Shown in pieces: positions 9,096 through 21,200 of a stretch of 32,427 nt of DNA. Source of the stretch: Hyphochytrium catenoides. Lineage: Eukaryota > Sar > Hyphochytriomycetes > Hyphochytriales > Hyphochytriaceae. Both the position numbers and the translations under genes were made by a program. The notes below the pieces were generated by a model. It was given only the letters and a program-made list of their open reading frames with translations, ran no database searches and was not told the DNA's origin. Numbering within the stretch: the first letter of the stretch is position 1; the number at the start of each line of letters is the position of its first letter. Location: contig FLMG01000825.1 in assembly GCA_900088475.1 (NCBI GenBank), positions 565-32,991 of the forward strand, written 5' to 3'.

Positions 9096-10420
9096 TTAAG
9101 AAAGGAGGTAAGATCTGGGTTGTCCAGTGTTTATCTTGGGGGTTCGGACCACATTTGGGCTTGGCTGTCACATCAGAAGAAGGGAAAATGTGCTAGTGGA
9201 GGACGAACCAGGGATGAGGACACATTTCAGCAGACCCATCGCTTATAGTCGTACTGATGATGAGTACCTATATTCGGGTCCTTCTAGTGCATTGAAGCTC
9301 TCTATGACCATAGTTTACAAACCTATATTGGGATTCATCTCTTTTTTCGGATGGCTGTATCAGAGGTGACGCTGTCCTCTGAACACCACATGTTACAGAT
9401 AGAAAGAGAGCCTAGCACAACCAGCTCATCATCTCGCTCCTCCTCTCACCTCTACTTTGAAAGCCATTGGCTCCTTCACGCACCGAACCTCTCTCTTCTT
9501 AGCAGGACTAGCCAGTTTCTCTTTGGACTTGGATGTGGTGGCTGATCATGGCATTGTATCTTTAGAGTGGCTGGAGGGTCGGAAGTTGCTGGAGCATTAT
9601 TGTCCGTGGTATGTGTATGCATGGCCTTGTCGTGCTACAGTGTCAGGTACACATTGCACAAAAAGCCACTCATCAGCCTGAAAATTTGCCTTTCTTCCCT
9701 GGTGGATCATCTTGACTGAGCCCAAGTGCTTTTGTTTTGTACTTCTATTCAACTTCCGTCAAAACGATCGGGAGTTTACCTACTTCTTGGTCTTGTTGTG
9801 GTCATGGCCCGGCTAGTGTACAGAACTGAAGGATCAGCACTGCTTCACCTGCGGGAAGGATCGTAGTCTCGTCACCTCTTCTTCTTCCTCTGTCTTGTCC
9901 AATAACCTTACAGTAGTTTGCAAGATAACTCTACCACTTCTTGGTATCTATCCTGGAAGTGGTCACCCTGTCTCTTCTCGTCTCTGCCTCTCTCTTGCCT
10001 CTTCATCACCATTTTTCTTGCTCCATTCTTGCCTCCATCTCTCTCTCGCTCTTCGACTTTTGGCTTGTTTCTGATCGGTAGTCAAAGCTCATACAGATCT
10101 TTTGGGCCACCTTGATAGCTCAATACCTCTTTATTGACATGTTGTCAGCACTTTGACAGGGAAAAAAAGATCAATTATAGTGTATTTGACACAGAGGACA
10201 GCATTACGAGTACAATTCACTGCATTGATATTCCTCCCGTTGTCAAAATGGTGTCATTTTACCTTACTCTTCTTATTTCAAAGTTGTATTTGCATTTATA
10301 TTTTGGCATACAAATTCGGGATGAAAGTGTTACAGCAGTTTCTCTTTTATGAAGTTGTAACGACTCCGAGGAGAGATCTTCTGCCAAAGGTCAGCAGCGT
10401 CTCCTCTTCTTCAGTGATGG
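9096..10420. other. gene-free stretch, possibly decayed mobile DNA
   Basis: Only short interrupted ORFs (9127-9369, 9457-9681, 10134-10352). Base composition is AT-richer and less pyrimidine-biased than the surrounding introns. The piece after the possible reverse-transcriptase relic may be its downstream remnant, but no motif confirms this. No RNA gene was recognised. Confidence 0.3.
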
Positions 10421-10514
10421 CAGGCAGCAGACAGACAGGCAGACAGGCAGGCAGGCAGGCAGGCAGGCAGCAGACAGACAGGCAGACAGGCAGACAGGCA
10501 GACAGGCAGGCAGA
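10421..10514. repeat. AGGC/AGAC tetranucleotide repeat
   Basis: About 94 bp composed of alternating CAGG and CAGA units, with runs of CAGG near 10444-10470. Translated frames over it (Gln/Thr/Gly/Arg on plus; Cys/Leu/Pro on minus) are artefacts of the repeat. Confidence 0.9.
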
Positions 10515-11925
10515 AGAAGGTGGTGGCCGCGGAGCGAAGACAAGCAACAAAAAGAGTGAACAACAAAGCTGACTGAAGACTGGACGCAGGATGAGGAGAG
10601 AAAAGAAGAGAAGAGGGAAGAAAGCAGATTTATCCATTGACTTGCTGCTGCGTCTTTCACTGAAGAAGTGTAACCGCCTTCCGAATGATGGGGAATGACC
10701 TGCCAACGATCGCCAACAAGAAAAATATCTTCGACAGTGAATTAGTTCGAACAGGACCAACCATTGACAAAAGCTGTCAAGGATAAGCAACAACTGCCCG
10801 CCAGCCAGACCAGAGCCAAACCACAACCTTGGCGTCCCCTGCGTTCAACATGGAGGTTCCTGTTGACAGGGACTGGATCGTCATTGTTTGACGTCTATCT
10901 GCCTTTTTAACATCAGTGTTCGCTCGCTTCACACAAGCCATACTTTTGTCGCAATATCAGCCTATGACCTTCTCTGTCGGTACTACTTGACACCGGCGGC
11001 AGTGAACGTTGATGGAAGGTGTAAGTAAGGTGGTGGTTTTCGTACGCATTAACTTCCAGTCGATCTGCGACAACCGCCACGTGTCTTGACTAATAACGTA
11101 GGGCCGTTCCTTTTGGCATCACTAAGTCTGAAAGCATGAATGATCATCAGTCTCCTCTTCCTAACCGTCAGGCTAAGTCTAACGGCCCTTCACGTGAAGG
11201 AACGACTCTGATTTCTTTCCGTTGACGGCGGTTTGCACCAGCTAGTCTAGAAGCCATAATTATCAGGTGGACGAGCTGTATGAAGCCGCAATGCAGTTCG
11301 TAGAGTCCTTCTATCCGATCGTTCCTCTAGCCCTAGTAACTATCTAAGCATTATTGCCGAGAACTGCCTAGTGAGAGTCTGGCCTCTGCGGCTACTAGGG
11401 ACTTGAAAGTTGAAAGGTACTGTCAGTACGTATGTGTCTCTTCTGTCTTACCATCTTACTCTTTCAAAGAGTTATGATCAGCAAAAGCCAGCAAATCATC
11501 AGCGCCGTGGTATCAATAAGCCCTAGATCGTCAGCCCCTTCTTACGGTTCTGCGGTGATTTGGAACCCAACAACTTGCCTGTGCTTGATTCTTCATATAA
11601 CATTGTCTTTGTTCCTTCTACCTAAAGTACCGCCAATAGACCAATAGCATCCTCTTGAGAGTCTCAGAAGATGCTGGATGATCCACAAGTAGCAGTGCTA
11701 GTAGGGTGATGGAGTCGACAGATACCTTACAAGCGATCATCTCTTCAGAAGATTAGATGGATTGACTGCCGGCAACGTGGACAGGTTTATGGCTAGAACA
11801 GTCTTAGAGGCGTATGAGAATAGGAGTTAATGTGTATGGAAGAGTTGCATTCTGTAAATATCACGCCAGGATTTAGGTAGTATTCCCAGATCCAGTTCTA
11901 CACTGCCATCAGGCGTGGTCGCTGT
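10515..11925. other. gene-free stretch between repeat and lactone dehydrogenase gene
   Basis: No coding sequence supported. Contains the nested inverted repeats described separately at 11072-11233. The 3' UTR of the minus-strand dehydrogenase gene should lie at the right end. Confidence 0.35.
11072..11233. repeat. nested inverted repeats
   Basis: AACCGCC (11072-11078) is complementary to GGCGGTT (11227-11233). Inside it, GGGCCGTT (11101-11108) is complementary to AACGGCCC (11181-11188), and CGTTCCTT (11105-11112) to AAGGAACG (11197-11204). CACGTG occurs at 11078-11083 and within the palindrome TTCACGTGAA (11189-11198). The repeats are short and the fold is unproven. Confidence 0.5.
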
Positions 11926-14580
11926 TCACTTCTCCGTAGCTGGTTGTGGGAACAGTTGCTCTACGAAGCGGTTGGCCAGGATCCCATGAGGATCCACCAC
12001 CCTGCAGAAAAGAACATTGTTCCACAAGAAAGGAACTGTTAATCAAACGCAGCGAATCTCCAACAACCCATAGAACCGAGAGGTTCCAAACAACATGAAC
12101 TAGGTAAAAGGAGGACGATAGCATAGAAGATGGAGGTACCAAGCAGAGAGAGAGAGAAAAGAAGCACCTTCGGATATCATTGTAAGCTGAAACCGGTAGA
12201 AGGTTGTGGTAGTACTGGCGGAAGGATTCTAGCTCCTCTGGGTCACTGGGGAGCTCAAGCTTGGCCCAGTGTACCTTCCCGTTATACTTCTTGGTTAGCT
12301 CCAAGAACACTTGAGAGTACCGCTGAAATCTACGCAAATAGAGTTAGCTTGAGGGGTAGAGAGCACAGTGGAGATAAAGAGACTGAGCGAGTTAGACTAA
12401 GTCCAATATCTTTAAGCAGGAGGGCTTATAGGGGTAGTAGGTAGGCCTCAAGACCACAGAGGTTTGCCATTCCACGCCCAAAAGTGAAAAGATGGAGCCA
12501 ATGAATGAGACAAAGATAAGGCCAATGGGAGGACAATGAAAGGGGCAGAACGAGAAAGAGCGGAGGAAGGTAATCCTGCGATAAAGGCTCACTCTCTGGT
12601 TATTTTCTGCCTCATTTCTTGATCTTCGGTAGGAAGATACATTATGATTCCAACCCAGCTAAAGACCTCCGCCTCGTTGGAGGAAAAAGCAGGGGAGAGA
12701 GCGCTCGTACTCCGTGCTGTCCATCTCTGCTCTATAGGACCAGGAGCAGGGATCCTCCTTTTATTTATCTCGCCAAGAAGCTCTCGCACAAACTCAAGAT
12801 CTTTGCCATTTGGCTCTTCAATCGTCCCCGTTGGAATGGCAACCTCCAACACCCACTGCTCTCCTCCACAGTCAAAGCCTAGTATGCTATTGCTGTCTGC
12901 ATACCTCTGAACTTGCGAGCCTCTCCAGAAAGAGACTTCTGCTTTGTTAATCCTCTTGACGTGCTCCACTGATAGGGGCGAATGAGAAAGAAGAAGATCT
13001 CGATACCCAGTGAAGGTCAACTGCTCGACCGATGAGTGCTCAGGAAGTACCTCTGACAGCAGAGCCTTCATTTCTTCTAAAGCAGAGAGTGAAACCTCAC
13101 CTTCGACACCTTCCTTCTCTCCATTGTAAGGGTTACTTTCTACTACGATAACGTCGTTGGTGTAGGGATAGTAGAGGTACTTGACGTGTCTAGTAGAGGC
13201 GAGTCTCTCTGCGTGCTGCTTCTTTAACTCTTCGAGCGAGCATACGGAAGTCTTTTCTTCCAACTTATGCTGTGCGACACAGCGTAGTTTGAGACGTGTC
13301 ACCACGCCTAAGGAGCCAAACGCACATTTCACGAAAGAGAAGTCTTCTTGACCTTCTCTCTCTCTCCCTGGGAGAAAAGGTTGATCTGCTGAGAGGACTA
13401 CCTTCCCTAACGCAGGAGTAACCAGCTCTATCTCCACAATCTGCTCTTCAATTGGAGAAATTGTTGCACCGGTGCCGTGGCAACCTGCTTGAGTCACACC
13501 TCCAAGCTGCTGTTCGAAGATTGAAGCTAGGTTCTCGAACGAAAGTCCTTGCTGGAGAAGCTCTCCCGCAACATTGCCCACCAGAGCGCCAGCCTGAAGA
13601 CGAGCGTTGATATCTGATTAGCAAGGTTATGAGGTGGAAAAGCATGAGAAGAAGACAGAAAGCGAGAGGGAGATGGAATGCTCAATAAGGGAGAAGCAAA
13701 TGGTGAGAGCGATGAGTGAAATGAAGAAATGAAGAGAAACATCGAGCCAAAGAGAGATAGAGAGGAGCTGAGAGGGGACAGAGAGAGAGAGAGGAAAGAG
13801 AGAAAGCGACCGGCAGAACACAGAGAGACATCGGAAGAGATAGAAGAGAGACATGTCGTCAGGAGAGGACTTGAAACCCACAAAAGGTGACAGAGGGAAG
13901 CCACGGAGAGAAGATGGACCAGAATGAACGCTAACAAGCCTCGGCTACGATGACAGAGGCTTCGCACCTGGACATCAACCAGCTTATTTTCTTTGTCTAT
14001 GGAGATAACCTTGTCCAGCATGCCCAGGCCTAGCATCCCATCCTCGGAGAAAGAGAGACCGTTTGGGGAGAGGCCGTTCCCAGAACATCGTAGCTTCTTT
14101 CTTTCCCTGTGTTTCCTAGCGACAAGGTCTTCCACTTCCTGAACGGAGTCTGGATAGTAGAGTTCCTTGGGGCGGACCGTATGCGTGCCAGACCAATTGA
14201 TGAGAACTGTGTCTGTTTGCGTTTGCCTTCCCGCTTCGCTTGCTCCCTGATCCTCCCGCTTCTCCTCATCATTGGCTATCAGAGACTTTGGCTGTGGCTT
14301 GTCGAAAAAGGGTACAAAGTATGCGGCGCCAAGAAGAGCGGCTCCTGCTACGCCATAGCCCAATCGACTTCTCCAATCTGATACAAACAGAGAGCCAAGG
14401 GGCCAGTGAGAGGAGTTGTTCTGGTTGCAATCATATCGTCTTGAGGTTACCTGGTGCTTTTCTCTTGATTCCAGCGACCTGATAGCTGAGACATCTGCAG
14501 CCTGGATTCTCCACCTCCAGACGGTTTTTACACGCGAAAGAGCGAGAGGTGGAGCCCCACCAGCCTCGTATGGACCGCAT
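11926..14580 (-). CDS. GLDH: L-galactono-1,4-lactone dehydrogenase, mitochondrial (last step of plant-type ascorbate synthesis)
   Basis: Five exons: 14580-14451, 14377-13968, 13593-12593, 12329-12168, 12001-11926, 1779 nt, 592 residues, TGA stop; all junctions agree in phase. An N-terminal presequence rich in Arg and Ser (MRSIRGWWGSTSRSFACKNR) is followed by one hydrophobic segment (about 50-67), as expected for a mitochondrial inner-membrane enzyme. The FAD domain shows NWSGTH (104-109) and SGNGLSPNG (142-150), then HGTGA (219-223). The aldonolactone-oxidase C-terminal domain carries PIEQRWTARS, whose Glu468 and Arg470 match the catalytic pair of Arabidopsis GLDH, and HWAK (534-537). Ala203 in NLASI matches Arabidopsis Ala113, which limits reaction with oxygen, so a dehydrogenase passing electrons to cytochrome c is expected rather than an oxidase. 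The His for covalent FAD seen in animal gulonolactone oxidase is absent here, as in plants. Identity is very likely. Confidence 0.93.
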
Positions 14581-15575
14581 CGCCTTCGCCTCTGCAGCCT
14601 GCCGGTCTCCCACACTTTCCTTCAGGTGAACTGTCCAGGCGAATCCATCTACGCGCCTCTGTCGCTTCTGTGGGAGCTGCTGACAGGTCTTCTCGCAGGT
14701 CTTCCGCAGGCAGAGCAGGCGAAAGGATCTACTGCATGTCGTTACAAGGCCCCAAAGTCTTCTAAGAATACGATGGCCGCTACTCCTGCTCCTCCCACTT
14801 ATTAGATTCGGGAGCTACCATGGATATATTCGGCTTAAGAGCCGTTTGTATGAGAACTCATTCCGCGGCCCCCACTGCATTCGGCACAAAAAGATATTAT
14901 AGGGTTCTGTCGGACACCCCCGGGAGCAGAGAATGTTGTTACATCAGAGCTGGACTCTGAAGATATCGTGGACGATGGTAAATGAAAGAACCTCGTCCAT
15001 CAAGACAGATCGAGGACGGAGCTTTAGACAAGACCGCTTCAGCCTCAGCCTCCAGCTACGATGAGGCTACTCATCCAATGAAACTCAGAGAGAGAGAGAG
15101 AGAGTGAAAGATGCAAAACGATCTGGCGATGCGCGCCAAGAATAGGGCTAGCTAAGGCGTTAGAGCTTATAGTCCATCATCCAACTGACTTTCTTGGCAG
15201 GATAGAAAGCAGTTAATATCGTCTGCGGCGAAGGACTAAGGGATGATACCCCTAGGGCACGCTTACCTGCCGCCACAGATGGATGGGGCTGAGCGGGTCT
15301 ACCGTAAGTATCTTTTTATTAGACCTTACCGACGTACTTCGCAACCTCCGCAACTGAACATCTATGCAACCCCTGAAGCTCTCTTTTAAGCTCTAGCGCT
15401 CAGATGATAAGAAACAGTCTGAAGCTATACGAAAAGAGAGCAAAGGACTCCCGAGCGCTTCCAAAGTGTAAAGCGGTCAAGAGCTGAAGTTTAAAAGGAG
15501 GAGAGGAGCCAGCAGGGCCACTAAAAGTGGCAAGGTGGCAAGAAGGGCGCGCAGAGTTCAAGAAAGCAGCAATAT
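14581..15575. other. intergenic region between dehydrogenase and RING genes
   Basis: No supported gene. It contains the promoter side of the dehydrogenase gene on the left and the 3' flank of the minus-strand RING gene on the right, with a GA run near 15087-15105. Short ORFs here have no domain. No tRNA or other RNA gene was recognised. Confidence 0.4.
15315..15320 (-). promoter_or_regulatory. candidate polyadenylation signal of the RING gene
   Basis: AATAAA on the minus strand, about 255 nt downstream of the RING gene stop codon. Placement is plausible but the sequence is short and unproven. Confidence 0.3.
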
Positions 15576-16972
15576 TCAGTCTTCCGCGGCGGCTCGTCGA
15601 GTCAGTCCGCGGAGGATGCTATGTAGCCCATGCATAATCGTATCTACTGGTAGTAAAGCCACCCGGTGCTGGGCAACGCTAGCGCCGCCCTCTGGGCCAG
15701 AGCCAGCCACGATGATGTCATACCGTGCCCGAGCAATGACCTATCATAAAGGCAAGTGAAACGTGATAAGGCCCATCAGCAGGATTTGCATCGTAGGGGA
15801 GAAAACAATGAGAGGGGAAGACTTTCGCACATCCTACCTCAAGGGCTGAGAGAGCACAAAGCGCAGTGAGGGCAGCTGGGCATGGAGATGAAGAAGGAGG
15901 AGGAGGTGGGAAAGATAAACATGAGCCGCTGCCTCTTTCACAGGCAGAGCAAGATAAGACAATCAGAGAGAGCAAAATGAGCAGGTAGTCGTGCATCCAC
16001 CCCCACAGAACCAGAGGTCAAAGCTCTCACCTGATCAAGCACGAACGAGAAGAGCATAAAGAGGATTATCACGGCGGCGGCATAGCAGCCAAAAGTTGTG
16101 TCCTGGGGAATCTCTTCATCTGGATCCACCCCTCTCCCACCGTAGACAGCGTGGAAATAGCTCATTCGATGTTGTCGAGGCCTCTGTCTCCTTCTGGCCC
16201 CCATCTCGCGCTTTTCTCTCTCCCTATCCGCGCTTAATCTACGAGACAGAAGGAGCTGATGGCTACGGCTTCGCTCGCTCCAGCGGCTGTCTAGGTTGTA
16301 AGTTTGACTTAAAATTTTCATTAAGACTGCGTTCGAAGCCATCAGGCTGATGTTTGCGCTGTCAAACGTTGCCCGACACAGCGGACACTCGCAACAGAGG
16401 GCAGGGCTGTTGGAATCCAGTCGTTTCAGAGTCTGGAACAAAGGAACGAGGCACTCTCTGCGGCGTTGGAAGGGGCCAACAAGAGAGCAACTGGGTTAGC
16501 GTGAGATGAGAACAAGTCCTCGACAAGCCATGATACCGAGAGGACAACAAGGAGTCGGTGAAGTTGGAGACCCATCCCGGAGGTGGAGATGGAAGGCGCG
16601 ACGGTAGACAGACTCTGGATTGGAGCATTCGAGAAAAGTAAAGACGGAGACGAAGCGGACAGTCTGCTTTTACCAGATAAGTGTCCGAGGGCAGGCAAGG
16701 GTTGCTCTCCCCGGGAGTCAAAGTCAAGAACCTCATCACGACCAAACTCACCTGTCGAAACAGTGGCCACAAGGAAGCGAGACGGGAGACGTCAGAATCT
16801 CCAGACAAACGGCACATCGCAGATCTTCCTCCTCAATGGAGGGAAGGGACAGCTTCATGCTGCCACTGGAACTCGGCCCTGCTGCTACCTCTCTCACAGC
16901 GATCGTGCTAGAGGGCGATACGACTTCGGGTCCAACAGTTGGCATGCTCTCTTGATGCTTTTGGCCCTCCAT
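15576..16972 (-). CDS. RING-type E3 ubiquitin ligase with a C-terminal membrane segment
   Basis: Three exons: 16972-16752, 16457-16031, 15740-15576; 813 nt, 270 residues, TGA stop, all in phase. The RING finger lies at 53-101: Cys53-x2-Cys56, Cys68-x-His70, Cys76 and Cys98-x2-Cys101. The position where a standard RING has its fourth zinc-ligand cysteine (His+3) is Asp73 (CGHCFDREC). Asp ligands are known in some RINGs, for example RBX1. A basic, Arg-rich region follows (about 135-170). A hydrophobic segment at about 194-214 (CYAAAVIILFMLFSFVL) could anchor the protein in a membrane. The final exon encodes a 54-residue tail with a Gly-rich GSGPEGGAS stretch. By family it transfers ubiquitin from an E2; substrate and membrane are unknown. 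Neighbouring genes give no clue to a pathway. Confidence 0.82.
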
Positions 16973-18220
16973 TCTTGTCTAGTAGCCTCCGTGCCAGAGG
17001 GGCGGCTCAAAGCATAGCTTGCCAGCTGCCTTAGATGATCATTGCCACAAGAAGGACATCTCGGACGCCGCTTCTAACGATAAAGGACACCTTCTCCCAG
17101 GTACAATTCGTCCGGGCAGAGCCCAACAGTAAACGCAGCTCGTTTATGTCGGACACTCGTCAATGACTAGAGGTCGTGGCCACCGCACAGTGAGTCTCTG
17201 ATGGAAAGCTTCAGATTGTCAGCACCGATCCCTATGTTTCCCAGTCTTCAGAAAGATAGACGCTGAAAGTCTCAAGCGCTCTGTCGCAGCGGCAGAATTC
17301 TCTTCGGGGTCCGTCATCGTCGAGCTCCTAATATATGACAGAGATATACAGAGCTACCCCAGGGGCAGATGCCGTCGTGCTCTGGGCAGGTGAAGATTTA
17401 TAAGAAGAACTTTCTTCTTCCCTTGTCATCGGGTTTCAAGAGTCGCTGATGACGGACTGACCGTGAGCTGAGCTCTGGATATCTCCGTGGGCCATAGAGA
17501 TCAGTTTATGAAGGGAAGGGATGTCAGGAAGCTGTCTCTCTTGGTGTCTGCTCGGTGCAAGGGTAGTGTTCGGGCGACTGACTAAGAGAATAGAGGTAGT
17601 CTACGCGTGGGGAAGGAGGTAAAGTAGTGGTCTCTGGGAGTGCGAGACAACCGCCGCCGCAGAGCTATGTAGACTCTGCCCAGTCTTAATTGATAGTGCA
17701 GTGGTTATGCCCGGAAGTATGTGAAAGCCGTCATTGCACACTTCATGTTTGTTTGGGGTGTCTGAGCGTCATTTATCGCTCTTAACACTGACCAGACCCG
17801 AACAAACCTGATTTGGTCGTAGCTCCGATTGTGCGGGCGCCTTCCTCCGCCATGTGCGGTGGGAGACGACTCTCATCGTAAGATCTAGTTTCACACCAAT
17901 CACTCTTTGCTTGTCTATCTTAAGCCAACCCATCATGAAAGGGCGACAAGCCCCATCTGTTCACCGCATTGGGGTCCTCTCAATGCGGTGTGAATATTGA
18001 AGAGCAACCATCCTCAAGAATGAGAGACGTCACATTCCTTTAGGAAGCCTTATTTTCTTAGAGTTGTCTTGACGCATGAAGCTCTCTGAGTGAGCTTTGT
18101 AGGGAGAGAGGGCGTCTTTCTTCCCTCTAGGAAGCAAGAAAGGAGCCTTATCCACTTCATAAATAAACAGGGCTCGCTAGTGGTCTCCTACTCCTTCGTA
18201 GTGTGTCCCTTTTTCCCTAG
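16973..18220. other. long region almost without ORFs
   Basis: Between the start of the RING gene and the stop of the large fusion gene, both on the minus strand. No frame of 60 codons or more lies wholly within 17018-18176 on either strand, unlike the rest of the window. It must include the RING promoter and the fusion gene's 3' UTR. A perfect hairpin lies at 17962-17990. I looked for U1, U2, U4, U5, U6, 5S and tRNA signatures and saw none. Confidence 0.45.
17962..17990. other. perfect 10-bp hairpin
   Basis: CACCGCATTG (17962-17971), a 9-nt loop (17972-17980), then CAATGCGGTG (17981-17990). The stem is fully complementary. It lies about 230 nt downstream of the fusion gene stop on the minus strand, so it could fold in that gene's 3' UTR. 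It could equally belong to an independent transcript. Confidence 0.7.
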
Positions 18221-21200
18221 TCAATAGCCTGAATAAGGCTGGCAATAAGGGACCGTCGTCTCGTCCCATCGGCAGAAGTAGCCCTCCCATAACCTGCAGG
18301 GTCAGACGCGGCAAAGGGGGAGAGCAGACATATGGAGATGGTGGAACAGAGTGTAAGAAGGAGATTGTATGAACGGGAACCGTGGAGACACACGCTGATG
18401 CGCTAGGAACAACGGGCCCTTCAAGCGACCAGGATGAGAGAACCAAGAGCATCATACTAGAACGACGTGACTTAAGAGAAGATAAAGCAACGTTACGCCT
18501 CCAAGAAGGACAGCCCGCGTAGTAAAGTCACTAGCAAGACGTATGCAGTAAAGCCCTACCGTCCCGACGCCTGGAGGAGCAGATGAAGAGGAGATGATAG
18601 AGCCCAGGTTGCCTTACCTAATATTCTTGCTCATAAGGTTAGGGAAGAGCGGCACCCTGGACATCTTGTACTCGTTACTTAGAAAGGGTGTAAGGTCCCT
18701 AGACAGAAACGACCAAACTGACGGGGCCGGGCGCCCGTTTTGAGCTCTGAAAGGAAGAGGTTTGTCAACAAGATGCTCACAAGCAAGGTAGATAGGCCTA
18801 TTCTCTAAGAGAAAGCAAGAGAAGGGCGGTGCTTGCCTAGATACTGTCGGCATGGAGAAGTGTAAAGAGCAAGACAGAAAGGGAGAGGGAGGAAGGAGGC
18901 TTAGAAGAGGAGAGCAGTCGGTGACAGACAAGGAGCAGCCATTCACCACGGAGTTCAGAAAAAAGCAATTGTTTACGCCAGTTCAGAGAAGAGGAACAAA
19001 AGGTAGGGGTGTGAATACGTTCGCAAGGACCTGAGACGGCGCAACAGACGGCGCGACAGCCAGTAAGGTATCTATGGCATGAGGTTGGTGTCGATGCCCA
19101 TGTGTCGGAAAGAAGAATAAACAAGCCAACGCTGGACAACAACCTACCGGGCGAACTCCGAGTTGAAGACAAAAGTTCCGAACTTGCAGGCAAACGTCTG
19201 ATCTGCGAGGAAGAGGAGGAGGCGCTCGGAAAACTGGAATAGATGGGGAAACTGACGCTGTATCTGCCATACGCAGTCCAAAAAGAGGAGGAAAACTGGC
19301 GAAAACTCGTCAGAGGAGGAGGAGGAAGAGCTTGAAGATGACGAGAAAGAGGAAGATGACGAGAGGTGTCCGCTGCGGAGAGCAAACTGATGGCCGAAGC
19401 TGCACCAATCTTTCTCTACTAGGACCTAAGAGTTCAAAAGGGTAGTGTTAGCGAGGTATGATAGACTGCACGTGATAGGAAGGAACAGGACAGATGGCTC
19501 TACCCAAAAGAGGACGACAGGTAGGTAGCAGAGTAGCAGATAGCAGGAGAAAAAGAAGAAAAAGAGAAGGGTCATTTATCTGAGACATACGTTTGACATC
19601 CAGATAGAACGTCAGAGAGAGGAAGAAGGACAGAGAGAGATTGAAAGAAAGACAGAGAGAGACCATGAATCCTTCAACCGTGCGATAGTACGGATCGAGC
19701 ATCAATTGCGCGAGAGAAACCATTTGAGCGGTTCTGTCCCAGCCATCACTGCAGTGTGTAAGCACTGACTCGCCGCGAGTCTCTAAGAGATCAGCCACTG
19801 CCGACGATGCCACCAGAACCTGCGAAAAAATTGTTAGGATCACAAGCCTTCAATAGACGACAATGGGTAGCGTGCTCTCTGACTGGACACAGAAGACTGT
19901 CGAACTAGTTCTTGGACAATGAGGATGCCAATAATATGCGAGGGAGATCAATATTGACGGGTCGCGAAAGAAAGCAGGAGGTATGCGATAGAGTTGGAGA
20001 ACAAGGACTAGCGGGACCCTATATTCATGAACCTACATTCCTGACATGCTTCAGCCATCCCGTGGTGTGCACCCTTAGGTAGAAGTCCTCCTGATGTTGC
20101 GCTTGAGGCTGTTATAGAAAAGAAGGACGAGGGAATAAGGTCCGCTTTAGATGGCGCCAGCTAGAAGGTCTGGAGCCATGGATAGCAAGGACTCTCACCT
20201 GAAAGAGGGCTGTTAAGCCCTTGAAACTCTCCCTTAGAGCATGGATGTTGTCAATATTCATAAACATTATTCGAGATCCGGGATAGTTGGAAGGCGTCTC
20301 TGTGCCCTTCCCCATGGCTCTGTTTCCCACTGACGCAAGCTGGCTGCGAGCTGCTCAAGAGACACCACCACACATAAGTCAAGAAGTAGGAGAAAAGGAG
20401 CACTCTACGGGGCTAAGGAAGGAGAAACAGAGACAGAGATAACGCCTCCCGTTTCCGCAGCTGAGCTCAGCGAACAAGCGGAGCCAAAGGTTCAGATTAC
20501 GGCAGTGTGCGAGTATAGAAAGGGCAAGAAGCAAGGAGGTCCAGGGTCCACTTTTTCACACGTTTTTGTCATAAGGTTGCTAACTTCTAGTTTACGTACC
20601 GTCAACGATGGCAAATTCTTTTCCCATGTTCCCTGCAGCTTTGAGAGTGAAAAGTACCAGTTCTTCGTCCTCCGTGCGTCTCTGTCCCTTCACCCCTACA
20701 AGGGGCTGAGCACTGCGCGCCAGCACCGCACCAGTTCGGGGGTGAACCCAGACAGCAACGGGGAAACGACCCAAAGAGCGGAACGTGGCAGACCGCTGAA
20801 GGTGGTTGTCCGTTGCCTGTTAATGAGTAGAGGAAGAATCTAAGAGGACATTTATGGTTCCATTGGGTCCACAGTGAGATTTCATTCTCAAAATTTTAGA
20901 AGCCATAAGAGAAGATTGACTATGGACACTCCCGTAGACAAGTCTAGAGCAAACATAGAGGGTGACAGAAGAGATAAATAGCAGAAGATTTGTGCATCTG
21001 GCCGAAAAGCAACGGTAGGAAGCGGTCTAGCATACATATGCAGGCACAACGATTCGCCTTGGATATGTTCTGCACAGTTCAAAGCGCTGATCAAAAATCC
21101 TCCAGGAATCAGAAGCAGGCGATAGGAAACCAAGCCGCTTGTACTCTTGCTGCATGTTGTATGCACCAACAGGGGAGAGCATTGGGTCTATACAGTGCAG

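Noticed and set aside
10421-10514. CRISPR-like periodic repeat
   Set aside because: A simple tetranucleotide repeat without unique spacers, in a eukaryotic genome.
10740-10765. tRNA T-loop-like GTTCGAAC
   Set aside because: No matching acceptor or anticodon stems around it; no tRNA found in the window.
10347-10826. 159-codon minus-strand Cys/Leu/Pro ORF
   Set aside because: Reads through the AGGC/AGAC repeat and has no ATG start; looks accidental.
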